Shown here one piece after another: positions 29,635 to 40,105 of a stretch of 64,000 bases of DNA. Source of the DNA: Saccharomyces uvarum (taxonomy: Eukaryota; Ascomycota; Saccharomycetes; Saccharomycetales; Saccharomycetaceae); NCBI GenBank assembly GCA_947243795.1, contig OX365936.1:345319-409318 (forward strand), given 5' to 3'. Both the position numbers and the translations under genes were made by a program. The stretch's first letter is position 1, and every line of letters begins with the position of its first letter. The notes beneath the pieces were generated by a model. It was not told the origin of the DNA, made no database searches, and worked only from the letters and a program-made list of their open reading frames with translations.

Positions 29635-29802
29635 TATATATATATATAGCACATAAACATTCTTAATCTATAAAAAAATAATAGAATACGATTATTACAT
29701 AGCAAGATCTTCTACAAAAATAAGCCTAATAATAAATGAGTGCAATAATTATCATTCGATGTATTATATTTACATGCAGTATATTTAAATGTGTGAGGTC
29801 CA

Positions 29803-30450
29803 TTACAGAAATTTTGGGATTTTAGCATTTTCTTTAGCAATTTCATTTAAATCTCCTGGTTGATTCATGATCATATGTATGTCACCGTTCAAATAGACTT
29901 GTTCATCTTCTTTCTTTGAATTTTGCAAATCCCTTAGAACATTTTTGTCGGTGACAATCCCTTCCTTGTTCGTACCATCATCATATTTAGTCCGTTCTAC
30001 TATGTCTTTTTTTGCTTCATCTATTATATTTTGCCAAATCTCTTCTAGGGACTCTTCCTTAGGAACCACAATGTCACTCTTATCCTCTTCCGTTGTATCT
30101 ATGTTCTTATTGGTAATCCCTAGACATAAATTTACCAGTCTTAATTCATCATCTGCGTCAAAATCTACTTTTCCGTTATTATCATTAACCTTTTGTATCA
30201 ACTCTTTCAATTTGTTGGCCTTTAAGTGATACTTCCTTTCCATGTCTTGAGCTTTTCTCTTTTCAACTATCACTGAGTTTAGTATCGATCCAAATACCAT
30301 TACTAAAAGTATTGGCTTGATTATCGTTTTATCATATCTTGACTTTGCCTTGGCACCTGCACTTGCCGATGCAACCGTTCTAAGCGTTAATCTCATGGGA
30401 CTAAGACTTCTCATTAGCCTGGTTCTTAATGGTAATCTTCCTAAACACAT
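29803..30450 (-). CDS. INA22: F1Fo-ATP synthase assembly factor Ina22
   Basis: 215-residue protein in the position of YIR024C. It has a basic N-terminus lacking acidic residues (CLGRLPLRTRLMRSLSPMRL), typical of a mitochondrial presequence. One membrane segment, IIKPILLVMVFGSILNSVI, follows at about 43-61, then a charged coiled-coil-like segment and an acidic soluble domain. Ina22 with Ina17 forms the inner-membrane assembly (INAC) complex that helps join the F1 and Fo sectors. It is divergent from MND2. Confidence 0.93.
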   Translation of the reverse strand: MCLGRLPLRTRLMRSLSPMRLTLRTVASASAGAKAKSRYDKTIIKPILLVMVFGSILNSVIVEKRKAQDMERKYHLKANKLKELIQKVNDNNGKVDFDADDELRLVNLCLGITNKNIDTTEEDKSDIVVPKEESLEEIWQNIIDEAKKDIVERTKYDDGTNKEGIVTDKNVLRDLQNSKKEDEQVYLNGDIHMIMNQPGDLNEIAKENAKIPKFL

Positions 30451-30631
30451 TTCTCATTCACCAGTCTATATATGGTGTCTCCTTTCTCTGTCTTTTACGC
30501 TTCCCCAATTTCTTGATCAGATCGATGTTATAAAAATGAGGATGCGTGAAATAGCCTTATCGTTACGACTCGTTTCAAAAGGAACTAGAAGAGTATAATA
30601 TAATAGTAACAGAAAAGAGAGGACAAAGAAA

Positions 30632-31723
30632 ATGGTGAGGGCATTAAGAGATATAGCACTATTCAACGATATCAGGAAAGATCAGAATTCCACAGGGGTC
30701 AAGCATGAAAGGTATAGCATAAGAGATCTTCGGGTTAAGAAGAACATTCATGGAAACGGTTTGGATGAAGATGACGATGATTCTCTGGAGAGATTTATAA
30801 GGAGAAAGAGATCTAAGAGCATAAAATATATTCCCTCATTGGCGGCCTATAACGTATTCAATGAATTTCCTTATTATCCTACATCATCTAGTCAATTACA
30901 AGAGGGCAGATTGGACGAATTTATCATGTTATCAGAGCAATATAAAAACAGGCTACCCAAAATACGTAAACTAGGCTGGAACAGGTTCAAGCCAATAGGT
31001 ATTAATAAAACTATGCATGATTTAGAGATGTTACGAGTCCGAACACAAGCACAAAACGAAGAAATAAATAACGAGGAAGACCTTAGGGAAGGAGACCTTA
31101 GAGAACACGGCTCTATAGGGCATGCAGTATTGCCCCACATTCTACAGGAGAATGATGGTGATACCGATGAAGGTGTAGCTGGTACTCATAACGTTGTGAA
31201 TGATGGTATAACCATGTTTACTCAAAACAGCGCTAATAATTCACATGAAGTAATTTCTGAGGAAGACGAGATATCATATGACTACGATGCAGAGTTTGAT
31301 CATGTTGTAGATGAGGAAGAGGATGAGGAAGTCGAAGTGCAGGGGGGAGGAATAGAAGTGGATAGGGAACGGATTGTTCCGGACGACTTATTAATGAGGC
31401 CGACTTCATTATCACGCTCCTTACAACAATTTGTGGAAGAAGTTCACCATTTAGACCGGAATCCATATGATATCGACAGCGATAATGACGGAGATAATTC
31501 AAAGATAGAACTAGGTACAAACCCCGACTTTGAAGATGACGATGAAACCAGGAGAGAAGTAGGAGGGTATGATTATAATAGTGAGTACGCCCAAGCGCCG
31601 ACTTCCTATGGTGAGATCACACCTGATCTAGCGAGCAATTGGAGAAATTGGACTAGAGAAAGGATAACTAGCTTAGATGAACTAATGGAAAGGCGTGCCA
31701 GGCAACAACGGGGCGAAGACTAA
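30632..31723 (+). CDS. MND2: APC/C subunit Mnd2
   Basis: 363-residue protein (about 368 in S. cerevisiae). Mnd2 is a subunit of the anaphase-promoting complex that restrains the meiosis-specific activator Ama1 in prophase I. The N-terminus (MVRALRDIALFNDIRKDQN) is conserved. The middle and C-terminus are strongly acidic (EEDEISYDYDAEFDHVVDEE; DIDSDNDGDN), and the end is charged and probably helical (NWRNWTRERITSLDELMERR). No catalytic domain is expected. It converges with YVH1. Confidence 0.95.
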   Translation: MVRALRDIALFNDIRKDQNSTGVKHERYSIRDLRVKKNIHGNGLDEDDDDSLERFIRRKRSKSIKYIPSLAAYNVFNEFPYYPTSSSQLQEGRLDEFIMLSEQYKNRLPKIRKLGWNRFKPIGINKTMHDLEMLRVRTQAQNEEINNEEDLREGDLREHGSIGHAVLPHILQENDGDTDEGVAGTHNVVNDGITMFTQNSANNSHEVISEEDEISYDYDAEFDHVVDEEEDEEVEVQGGGIEVDRERIVPDDLLMRPTSLSRSLQQFVEEVHHLDRNPYDIDSDNDGDNSKIELGTNPDFEDDDETRREVGGYDYNSEYAQAPTSYGEITPDLASNWRNWTRERITSLDELMERRARQQRGED

Positions 31724-31823
31724 AGTATCTTAACTACACATTTATCTCATCTTCATAGATATATATAAAAGTACACCTCACAAATGCATAGCAATTTTTC
31801 TATTTGCTGAATATCTAAGTTAT

Positions 31824-32918
31824 TTACTTTATTTTTTTTTCGGATTCAAAATTAACCATGTTAGGCAAAACAGTGGACTGTAGGGGAAATTGATCTACTT
31901 TACTAGTTTGTAAGTGGATAGCAGGGATAACCCATTTACCACAACTGCACCTAGATCCCTTCCAATTATACCCACCGACTTTTCTAGAACAGCCTGGACA
32001 CGAAAATTTTCCTTCCAACTCTTGTTTGCCCTGCAATTCAGGTTGCATCCACTTCAACGGTTCAATGAAGAAATGCGAACAGTTTGCTTGTGATTCTTGA
32101 ATATCGATAATACGGTGAGAATTGGCTGCTCTCTTGATGAAATGGCCCTCTGATGATTCCTTACTTGGTGGATCATGCGCAATGAAAGACGTGGATAGTG
32201 CTAATTTGGTTCTGCAGTTCTTACATCTCACAGCGGTAACTTTGCTTTTCTCAGCTTCAGTCAATTTATCTAGGTCTTGAGATGATTCGGAGTCTTTGAA
32301 CATATCAGCGTTTGACACCAATTCATTACCGGATGGGTCCAACTTAATAGATTGCTTCAATTTCCATTGCTTATAGGCAGGATTATCGAAATCAACAAAA
32401 TCCCCACCCATGTGCTCGAAAAGTTCTAATTGCTCCATAAAATTTTCATTTGGTTCTACGTTTGCCTTCTTCCGCTTAACAGCATGCATGGCCATCGATA
32501 GTGTCAATCCGTAACGGTACATCAGGTACGCCACTACGAAAGTCACGGACCTCGAGATCCCTGCCTGACAATGAGCGAAAACGGCACCACGCTGTGGCTT
32601 CTTTTTAAAGTCCACCAACTTGGGCGAATACTCGATTTCGTTTGGAAACAAACATTGATCGATGAATCGGTTAGTCTCGTCAAAATACTGTAGCACATCC
32701 GTCACGTCGTCGTCATCGATGGGTATATTCTTCAGCGTGTAACCCTTCCTTATCAGATACTCGGGAATGACTTGGAACCTTATAGCGGAAAGGATATGAG
32801 TGATGTTGAATTCTGCACCTAATGGTCTGTGGTCGACGATGGGGCGGATCCCACCAAGGTATATACCCCCCAATATCCTAACGACTTCTTCCTCGATTGG
32901 TACTGTGTTTTCTGCCAT
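31824..32918 (-). CDS. YVH1: Dual-specificity phosphatase / ribosome maturation factor Yvh1
   Basis: 364-residue protein of the usual length. The dual-specificity phosphatase domain occupies about 10-175, with the catalytic HCQAGISRS (HCX5R) loop near residue 115. The C-terminal zinc-binding domain shows CKNC ... CSH ... CPGCSRKVGGYNWKGSRCSCGKW. In yeast the C-terminal domain, not phosphatase activity, releases Mrt4 from pre-60S ribosomes so that the P-stalk can assemble; the gene also affects sporulation and glycogen. All catalytic and Cys residues look intact. Confidence 0.97.
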   Translation of the reverse strand: MAENTVPIEEEVVRILGGIYLGGIRPIVDHRPLGAEFNITHILSAIRFQVIPEYLIRKGYTLKNIPIDDDDVTDVLQYFDETNRFIDQCLFPNEIEYSPKLVDFKKKPQRGAVFAHCQAGISRSVTFVVAYLMYRYGLTLSMAMHAVKRKKANVEPNENFMEQLELFEHMGGDFVDFDNPAYKQWKLKQSIKLDPSGNELVSNADMFKDSESSQDLDKLTEAEKSKVTAVRCKNCRTKLALSTSFIAHDPPSKESSEGHFIKRAANSHRIIDIQESQANCSHFFIEPLKWMQPELQGKQELEGKFSCPGCSRKVGGYNWKGSRCSCGKWVIPAIHLQTSKVDQFPLQSTVLPNMVNFESEKKIK

Positions 32919-33236
32919 GCTGCCCTTCTTTTGTTGTTACTTTTGACTGCCTTTCTCACGTTACAGCTATACAATGGAATCGATGAGCTTGAATATATTT
33001 TTTCACTTAGCTTTTCACATTTTTTTTTTCTTTTTTTTCACTAAGAAAATTTCAAAATGGCGGCCGTAAGAACTTAAGTGGAAATATTGTAGGTCATTCC
33101 AAATTGTGCTATTAAATAAAAATAAAATAAAAAATAAAAAATAAAAAAGTGTATATGTTTGTATATGTACTGACGTTTTTTCTATATAAAAGAATGCTTT
33201 TCCTGCTATGGACATTTTGTAATGGCAAGTCTAGTT
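32919..33236. other. DAL1 3' end to YVH1 promoter interval
   Basis: 318 bp, AT-rich, with T-rich runs and repeated AATAAAA-type sequence near 33118-33145 (AAATAAAAATAAAATAAAAA). It holds the DAL1 3' end and the YVH1 upstream region. No further gene or recognised regulatory site was seen. Confidence 0.5.
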
Positions 33237-34610
33237 TTAGCTTCTGGGCTCTAACAGAGTCTGGCCCAATGGTGCTTTCGTCACTCCGCTAACCTTCGTG
33301 TATCCTACTTGCCCTCTTAGTATAGTTTTCAAGACAGTACCCTTGACTGTCATTCCGTTATATGCTGTCAGTTTGTTTTTGAAGAAAACGCTCGAATTAA
33401 TTATCTTGTGTTCGTGCTCAGTATCAAATACCACGAAGTCAGCATCGTATCCGGGAGCTATAGCGCCTTTCTGGTGAGCCAGTCCCACCTGCTTGGAAGT
33501 GTTTTCGCAGCACCATGTAACGATATCCACCAAGGAGCAGCCCTGAGTGAACATCAACGGTAAACCCAGCCCAACAGACGCTATTCCTCCCCAGGAATCG
33601 AAAAAATCGCCCTTTTTCAAGTTCTTCAACTCAGGCGTGCAAGGTGAATGGTCGCTCACCACCGAGCTTATGACGCCCTCACGCAATGCGTCCCATAGGC
33701 CCTGGCGGTTAGATTCGGAACGGATAGGTGGACAGCATTTGAAGTAAGTGGCTCCGTCTGGGATCTGTTCTGCCGCAATGCACAAATAGTGGAAACAGGT
33801 CTCTGTGGTGATTTGTAGCCCTGAAGCACGGGCCTCTCTGATCAAGGGGACAGCCTTCATGGATGCCAAATGAACTACATGTACAGGAGGCACTGGTCCA
33901 TCTCTAGCGCGCAAGCACTCGAGAATCAAATTAATGGCGTCAATCTCAAAAGAGTCCGGTCTGGAGGACAGAAACGAGGAATATTCATGATTGTTTTCCT
34001 CGTGATGCGCATCCGCTGTGGGCAATTCGGCGTGGAACATCATCATGGTGTTCTCCTGGCCCAAGACGCCCAATGCCTCTTGGATGTACTCCTTGCCAAT
34101 GGGGGGGAACTCTTCCACACCCGAATCCAGCAAGAACCCTTTGAACCCACGAACACCGGCTCTTACAAGCGGGACCAAGTCTGCTAAGTTGTCTGGGACA
34201 AGACCGCCCCAAAAGCCAACATCGCACCACATTTGGCCTCGAGCAGCATTCAATTTGGCCCGGAAATTCTCGACATTCGTTGTCGGAGGGATAGCATTCA
34301 AGGGCATATCGATCACCGTCGTGACCCCACCACTGATAGCAGCCTGGGTCCCGCTTTCAAAGCCCTCCCAACTGGTCCTACCGGGCTCGTTCAAATGAAC
34401 ATGCGAATCCACGAGTCCTGGGAGCAGTGTACATGGAGATACATTTTCTAGCGTGTGTATCTGATAATTGGTTATCTCTGCTTTGTCAAGAATAACCGGA
34501 CCTTCTAAGACTTCCAGGATCGTGCCAGATTCTGTGGAATACACAACGGTTGCAGGTTTATTCGCACCATTGATAATGACATGGTCGGAAGCAATTGCAT
34601 TGATAGGCAT
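33237..34610 (-). CDS. DAL1: Allantoinase Dal1
   Basis: 457-residue cyclic amidohydrolase that hydrolyses allantoin to allantoate, the first step of the pathway. The metal-binding HVH is in PGLVDSHVHLNEPGRTSWEG (~60-79). Other metal-ligand and active-site regions are GFKGFLLDSG (with the Lys expected to be carbamylated), VHVVHLAS, and SVVSDHSPCTPE with the catalytic Asp. It shares a divergent promoter with DAL4 that holds four GATAAG sites, which fits induction under poor-nitrogen conditions. Confidence 0.98.
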   Translation of the reverse strand: MPINAIASDHVIINGANKPATVVYSTESGTILEVLEGPVILDKAEITNYQIHTLENVSPCTLLPGLVDSHVHLNEPGRTSWEGFESGTQAAISGGVTTVIDMPLNAIPPTTNVENFRAKLNAARGQMWCDVGFWGGLVPDNLADLVPLVRAGVRGFKGFLLDSGVEEFPPIGKEYIQEALGVLGQENTMMMFHAELPTADAHHEENNHEYSSFLSSRPDSFEIDAINLILECLRARDGPVPPVHVVHLASMKAVPLIREARASGLQITTETCFHYLCIAAEQIPDGATYFKCCPPIRSESNRQGLWDALREGVISSVVSDHSPCTPELKNLKKGDFFDSWGGIASVGLGLPLMFTQGCSLVDIVTWCCENTSKQVGLAHQKGAIAPGYDADFVVFDTEHEHKIINSSVFFKNKLTAYNGMTVKGTVLKTILRGQVGYTKVSGVTKAPLGQTLLEPRS

Positions 34611-35469
34611 CCTGTGATGTTCGCAATATTCTACTTTTTTCTATATGTTCTTGCCACGCTTCTTTAGCTAAATGCAGATAACCAGTTAAAAGGGGGCATT
34701 AACAAGCAAGATACCGCCAAGAACTCATCGCTTCTGCGCTAGCTCATCACCGTCCCCTTGGATGAGATATGCTCCTCTATATAGATAATTAAGCACCGCA
34801 CTTTTGGAGCTCTCCTTTCTGATAAACTTCCATCAGTCCACCATCAACACTTTGTGTTCCTGCCATATCCCGCTGTGGGGGACAATGGGACCCAATCATG
34901 GCCCTTTCTTACTGCCCTGCAGCTTCTGCACCAATATGGCTCAAAGCTGTCTTATCAATGGTCGTTGCTTATCAGTGAAAAGTTTCTGTCAGAGAAAGTG
35001 CGCCCGCGGTTTTGCCGGCAGTAAGTGCTTGTCGGCACATACAAAATAGCGCCTCCAGTTAAACTTCCTTGATAAGGAATACGTATATCCCATTCAAGAT
35101 CTAGTACCTTTCTTTCGTTTTTTGGGAGGGGTGGGATAGAGATTGGGAGAAATAATAGGTTCATTTGATCACATTGCTGTCATCTCGATAAGGTTCCTTT
35201 GACAGTATTTGCTATCAAACTATTAGTATGGAGATATATACATTGATGGCTATCAGAGAAACTGGGCTTGCAAGTTTGCACTCGAGGTATCAGATCAGTC
35301 ATCGTTGCCAGCGCTAAGCTTGCAAGCTGGTAAAAAAATTGGAAGAAGAGGAATTATAAATAAACAGGCTTGTTGAGTATTATTGTGATACAAAGCCCTT
35401 TCCGTTTTCCTTTTTGAACTTTTACATACACTTTATATCTTGCAGTGTATAGCGTCAACAAAAGTAAGA
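34611..35469. promoter_or_regulatory. DAL1-DAL4 divergent promoter with four GATAAG elements
   Basis: 859 bp. GATAAG sites (either strand) are at 34951-34956, 34968-34973, 35071-35076 and 35187-35192. GATAAG elements (UAS-NTR) bind the activators Gln3/Gat1 and the repressors Dal80/Gzf3, giving nitrogen catabolite repression. I did not find a clear UIS-ALL (Dal82) match here by eye. Confidence 0.75.
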
Positions 35470-37380
35470 ATGGCTAACGACGCTCTAAGTGCTATTTTTA
35501 GCAATGCTTCGAAAAAGGGCGTTCAGCCCATCACATCCATTGTGTCATATACCGACAACAATGAAAACGATATAATAGACGTCGAAAATGGGAAACTCAG
35601 AAAGAACAAAAACGTCCGCACGAAAGTCTACGACGACAATTCATCGATAGAGGAGGAGGATGTCGAGCCCTTGCCAGAGACAAATTCCTTCTGGAGCAAG
35701 ATATACTACGATTACCTTGTATTGGATAAGACAACGTTGAACGTTTCGCTCAAGGAGTCCTTCTTATATAACAGAGATTTGAAACCGGTTGAAGAAGAGA
35801 GAAGATGCTGGTCCTGGTTCAATTATTTATACTTCTGGTTGGCAGATTGTTTTAACATCAACACATGGCAAATCGCTGGTACAGGTCTTCAATTAGGTCT
35901 GAATTGGTGGCAATGTTGGCTCACGGTTTGGATCGGTTACACTTTCGCAGCAGTGTTTGTTGTGTTGAATTCGAGATTTGGTTCTGCATACCATTTATCT
36001 TTCCCTATCACTGTTAGAGCCTCATTTGGTATTTTTTTTTCCATGTGGCCCATTATAAATCGTGTTGTGATGGCTATAGTGTGGTATGCAGTGCAAGCGT
36101 GGCTAGGTGCTACGCCTGTTGCCCTGATGTTGAAGTCTATCTTTGGTAAGGATCTGCAAAATAGAATTCCAAACCATTTTGGCTCACCAAATAGTACTAC
36201 TTTCGAATTCATGTGTTTCTTCATATTTTGGGTGGTCAGCATACCGTTTGTTCTGGTGGCTCCCCATAAAATTAGACATTTGTTCACAGTGAAGGCGGCT
36301 CTGATTCCCTTCGCCGCCTTTGGGTTCTTGATTTGGGCTTTGAAGAAATCACATGGTAAAATCGAACTGGGGTCACTAAATGATTACTCGCCTCATGGTT
36401 CCGAATTTTCGTGGATATTCGTCAGATCTTTGATGGCCTGTATTGCCAACTTTGCTGCTTTGATTATCAATGCTCCTGATTTTGGCAGATTTGCCAAAAC
36501 CCCCCAAGCATCTCTGTGGCCGCAATTGGTTGCAATTCCATTATTCTTTGCTATTACCTGTTTAATCGGTATAATTGTCACCTCAGCCGGTTATCACTTA
36601 TATGGAGTCAACTATTGGTCTCCCGTAGACGTCCTTGGTCAATTTTTGGAAACCACCTATACAAGAGGTACTAGAGCAGGTGTGTTTTTAATTTCCTTTG
36701 TGTTTGCCTTAGCCCAGTTGGGTACCAATATTTCAGCCAATTCGTTGGCATGTGGTGCCGATATGACAGCTTTGTTTCCAAGATATATCAATATTAGAAG
36801 AGGTTCTTTATTCTGTGTGGCAATGGCCCTATGTATCTGTCCATGGAACTTGATGGCCACTTCAAGTAAGTTCACTAGTGCTTTGGGTGCTTATGCGATC
36901 TTCCTTTCTAGTATTGCTGGTGTCATTTGCTCGGACTATTTTATAGTCAGAAGAGGGTATGTGAAACTAACGCATTTATTCCTGGCGCAGGAAGGCTCTT
37001 ACTATATGTTCAATAATAGGTTTGGCATCAATTGGAGGGCCCTCGTTGCGTATCTCTGCGGTATAGCACCAAATTTGCCTGGTTTTATAGGTGATGTGGG
37101 CGCTCCAAAAATTACAGTGTCACAAGGTGCAACGAACATATACCACTTGGGTTATCCAGTGGGGTTCTTCATTAGTGCCATAATATACATCGGATTGTGT
37201 TACTTTTTCCCAGTTCCTGGTACTCCAGTAAATAATATTCTTACGGATAAAGGTTGGTTCCAAAGATGGGCTTATGTTGAAGATTTCGAACAAGATTGGA
37301 AGAATGAACTACGTAGAGCCGATTTATGCGATGATACAATGAGTATCTATGATTTAAGCGATGAAAAGATAGTCTACTGA
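35470..37380 (+). CDS. DAL4: Allantoin permease Dal4
   Basis: 636-residue NCS1-family transporter at the plasma membrane that imports allantoin. About twelve hydrophobic segments are visible, starting with NWWQCWLTVWIGYTFAAVFVVL. The NCS1 signature region (LADCFNINTWQIAGTGLQLGLN, ~129-150) and conserved FGIFFSMWPIINRVVMAIVWY are present. Both termini are hydrophilic. The frame is open from 35440, but the ATG at 35470 (MANDALSAIFSN) matches the known start. Close relatives are Fur4 (uracil) and Fui1 (uridine); synteny decides for Dal4. Confidence 0.97.
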   Translation: MANDALSAIFSNASKKGVQPITSIVSYTDNNENDIIDVENGKLRKNKNVRTKVYDDNSSIEEEDVEPLPETNSFWSKIYYDYLVLDKTTLNVSLKESFLYNRDLKPVEEERRCWSWFNYLYFWLADCFNINTWQIAGTGLQLGLNWWQCWLTVWIGYTFAAVFVVLNSRFGSAYHLSFPITVRASFGIFFSMWPIINRVVMAIVWYAVQAWLGATPVALMLKSIFGKDLQNRIPNHFGSPNSTTFEFMCFFIFWVVSIPFVLVAPHKIRHLFTVKAALIPFAAFGFLIWALKKSHGKIELGSLNDYSPHGSEFSWIFVRSLMACIANFAALIINAPDFGRFAKTPQASLWPQLVAIPLFFAITCLIGIIVTSAGYHLYGVNYWSPVDVLGQFLETTYTRGTRAGVFLISFVFALAQLGTNISANSLACGADMTALFPRYINIRRGSLFCVAMALCICPWNLMATSSKFTSALGAYAIFLSSIAGVICSDYFIVRRGYVKLTHLFLAQEGSYYMFNNRFGINWRALVAYLCGIAPNLPGFIGDVGAPKITVSQGATNIYHLGYPVGFFISAIIYIGLCYFFPVPGTPVNNILTDKGWFQRWAYVEDFEQDWKNELRRADLCDDTMSIYDLSDEKIVY

Positions 37381-37849
37381 ATAAGAATTTCGCTGCTTGT
37401 CATTCCGCTTAGTGACCAGAACTGATATTTTTTAGAAGCTTTATTTAGTATCCTTTTTGTATGAATTTGTATTCTTAATTATTCTCCTAAGTAAAATTTC
37501 CCGTATTTTCACATCCAACATTTTTTTACAAGTAGTAGTCGATTGCTTACGCTCACGTAAAAAAAAAACACTATCTATTAGCCAGTTGGACTTCCCCATA
37601 CTAATTTTGCGCTCGTTTGGACCTATCAGCACTTCGGATATTTCTTCCATCTTATCTATGACTGGCAATTGGCGATAAGATAAGAATAGAGGAAACACCT
37701 TGAAAGTCCGCTGGGAAAAAATGCTTCAAAGAATAGATGCTCGATAAATATAAAGCTTATAAAGAGAGTAGCAATGCATCTCACTATGAATTGTGCAGTA
37801 ATAAAGGACTGAAAGAATCATCTATCATCAATTGACCCCTTTGTTAGAA
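37381..37849. promoter_or_regulatory. DAL2 promoter with clustered GATAAG elements
   Basis: 469 bp between DAL4 and DAL2. CTTATC lies at 37651-37656, and two overlapping GATAAG sites (GATAAGATAAG) at 37674-37684, about 170 bp upstream of the DAL2 ATG. Paired GATAAG sites are typical of genes controlled by Gln3/Gat1 and Dal80. Confidence 0.72.
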
Positions 37850-38881
37850 ATGAAATTTTTTGGTTTAGAGGAAGAAACTAAATTCAAAGAGATAATTACT
37901 TCAGAAAATAAGGCGGTAGATGTTATAGGGTCCAAACTAGGCGGTCAGGTAGTTTCTTTCTCGGATGAATGGTTTGCTTCTGCAGAAAACTTGCTCAAGC
38001 CAAGCATCCCTATAAGGGATCCTACTAGATTTGTACACTCCGGTGCTTGGTACGACGGCTGGGAGACACGAAGACATAACGAAGCGGAATACGATTGGGT
38101 TATTATCAAGATGGGAGTTGCTGCTGCCCAAATTATAGGTGGTGAAGTTGACACCGCATTTTTCAATGGTAACCATGCACCATTCGTATCTATAGAAGCG
38201 CTTTATGACGAAGGTGAAGAAGGGAATATAGTGGAGAATGATTCACGTTGGGTTGAGATTATTGAGAAATTTGAGTGTGGTCCTTCACATAGACACTTTT
38301 TTATCAGAAGTAGCGGCCTTACTGAACAAAAGTTTACTCATGTTAAATTGAAAATGTACCCTGATGGTGGAATCGCCCGATTTAGGTTATACGGAAAAGT
38401 TGCCCCTCCAGAATACAAAACTGAGGGCCACATAATTGACCTAGCCTATGTTTGCAATGGTGCTGTAGCTTTAGACTATTCGGATCAGCATTTTGGTTCA
38501 ACTGATAACTTGTTATTGCCAGGCCGAGGCCATGATATGTCTGATGGCTGGGAAACGAAAAGATCAAGACAACCAGGCCATACCGATTGGGTTATAATTC
38601 AATTGGGCAAAGAATCTTCATTCATTGAGAAAATTATTGTTGATACGGCACACTTTAGGGGGAACTTCCCGCAATTTATCAGCGTGCAAGGTTGCTTGAA
38701 TGAGCCAGAATCGAGTGGTGACATAAACCAAAGAACATGGGTAGACCTAGTTGACAAATCAAAGACTGGGCCCGATAAAGAACATGTATACGAAATAAAT
38801 AAAAATATTTCAATATCCCATGTTAAACTGACGATTATTCCAGATGGTGGAGTCAAAAGAATAAGAGTTTGGGGATACTAA
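37850..38881 (+). CDS. DAL2: Allantoicase Dal2
   Basis: 343-residue enzyme that converts allantoate to urea and ureidoglycolate, the second step of the pathway. The protein is an internal duplication: DWFASAENLL-type and SDQHFGSTDNLLLPGRGHDM segments precede two copies of D/SGWETRR-like plus DWVIIKMG / DWVIIQLG motifs, and each half ends with PDGGIARFRLYG or PDGGVKRIRVWG. This double jelly-roll plan is typical of allantoicase. The ATG at 37850 is preferred over the in-frame ATG at 37832 because MKFFGLEEE matches the known N-terminus. Confidence 0.97.
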   Translation: MKFFGLEEETKFKEIITSENKAVDVIGSKLGGQVVSFSDEWFASAENLLKPSIPIRDPTRFVHSGAWYDGWETRRHNEAEYDWVIIKMGVAAAQIIGGEVDTAFFNGNHAPFVSIEALYDEGEEGNIVENDSRWVEIIEKFECGPSHRHFFIRSSGLTEQKFTHVKLKMYPDGGIARFRLYGKVAPPEYKTEGHIIDLAYVCNGAVALDYSDQHFGSTDNLLLPGRGHDMSDGWETKRSRQPGHTDWVIIQLGKESSFIEKIIVDTAHFRGNFPQFISVQGCLNEPESSGDINQRTWVDLVDKSKTGPDKEHVYEINKNISISHVKLTIIPDGGVKRIRVWGY

Positions 38882-39080
38882 AACATATTTAACTATTGTA
38901 TATTTTAGAATCATGTATGCGTACTGCTCCAATAAAAAGTTGGATACAAGTGTTCAATAGTTTTGGTTTCAATAATTATATGTTTTTATTTCACTTTACA
39001 TATTTCCAGTTCTATGCTCTGGCTGGTTCGGACCGAAACATTAAATTTATATCTATAAAGAAAACTAATATATTCACTAC

Positions 39081-39818
39081 CTATTTTTGGGATTTGATAA
39101 ACTTTATCATTGTGATCAAAATTTCTAAACCCGTTTCAATGGTATCCAAGAAAAGTATACCGTCCTTTTCAAATTGCTTTGCTAGTTTAATTTGTAATCC
39201 CGAAAACCCTGCGCAACCTAATATTACAATCTCTGAGTCAAGCTTTTCAATATTTTCCCTACCAATAACATCTGCAATCTGCTGGAAATTCTCCGGACTA
39301 TGCAGCTCAAGGACTTGCAAATCACTTGACACTGTCCCCTTCCACAAATTTCGATTAATTGTGTTTCCAGTCAAGAATTTCGATTCTACAGAGTCATTCA
39401 ATATGGGGATCCACTCTTTATTTGAAGTAATGATGGAAAACTTCTTTCCGATCAAATTGCAATACTGGATACTGCTATCTAATAAACCAACGACTACAGT
39501 GTCAAATTTTTCTACAGCCGCCACATCCTTTATTTTTGTTACCAAAGGATGATCAGAGAAACAGGCGATTAATACCCCATCAAACTTCTGATAATAATAT
39601 TTTGATCCTTTGTCAGCAACCAAGAGAGGAAGACAGGCCTCCATACTCTGCACACTTGTCTCCAAACCGTCAATCTGTGGTGGTGAAGTATTCGGTCCTG
39701 TAAAATAGCTGATGTTATACGATTTTCTTGGAAATGTCTTTTCGATGGCTTCCTGTAAGGAAGCCGTCATTGATTTCGAACTATTAGGATTAATAACAAG
39801 TACACTTGCTTCCGTCAT
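39081..39818 (-). CDS. DCG1: Dcg1, Asp/Glu/hydantoin racemase family protein
   Basis: 245-residue protein of the hydantoin/aspartate racemase superfamily. The N-terminal ASVLVINPNSSKSMT and the two cysteine-containing loops FDGVLIACFSDHPLV and IVILGCAGFSGL are the expected catalytic Cys positions of this fold. It is under nitrogen catabolite control in S. cerevisiae and sits within the DAL cluster. A stereochemical role such as allantoin racemisation is an attractive inference, but the activity is not established to my knowledge. Confidence 0.95.
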   Translation of the reverse strand: MTEASVLVINPNSSKSMTASLQEAIEKTFPRKSYNISYFTGPNTSPPQIDGLETSVQSMEACLPLLVADKGSKYYYQKFDGVLIACFSDHPLVTKIKDVAAVEKFDTVVVGLLDSSIQYCNLIGKKFSIITSNKEWIPILNDSVESKFLTGNTINRNLWKGTVSSDLQVLELHSPENFQQIADVIGRENIEKLDSEIVILGCAGFSGLQIKLAKQFEKDGILFLDTIETGLEILITMIKFIKSQK

Positions 39819-39952
39819 CGATCTTTACTTAGTTTTTCTTATTTAGTTTTACTTCTGGGGTTTGAAAAGTAAACTATCCAACTTTTTATATATGTTACGG
39901 TTTCAGTAAGCCTCACTGTAATTTGAAATAAAGGAGAATTTGGCTCGAGTTT

Positions 39953-39973
39953 CTCCTGCCTTATCGGCAGGAG
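39953..39973. promoter_or_regulatory. Hairpin with a GATAAG site across its loop, DCG1 promoter
   Basis: CTCCTGCC (39953-39960) and GGCAGGAG (39966-39973) are perfect reverse complements flanking the 5-base loop TTATC. The loop plus the adjoining C forms CTTATC (GATAAG on the other strand, 39960-39965). It is about 140 bp upstream of the DCG1 start codon. Confidence 0.7.
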
Positions 39974-40105
39974 GTTATCTGCTCACTTTTGATTGGATTA
40001 TGTGTTTTCTCATCTCTTAAGCTTCTTAGAAAGCCTTGTAATTTTACATATACATACAATTTAAAATCAATAAACAAAATGTGCTATCCTTTTGAAAACG
40101 GAGTT

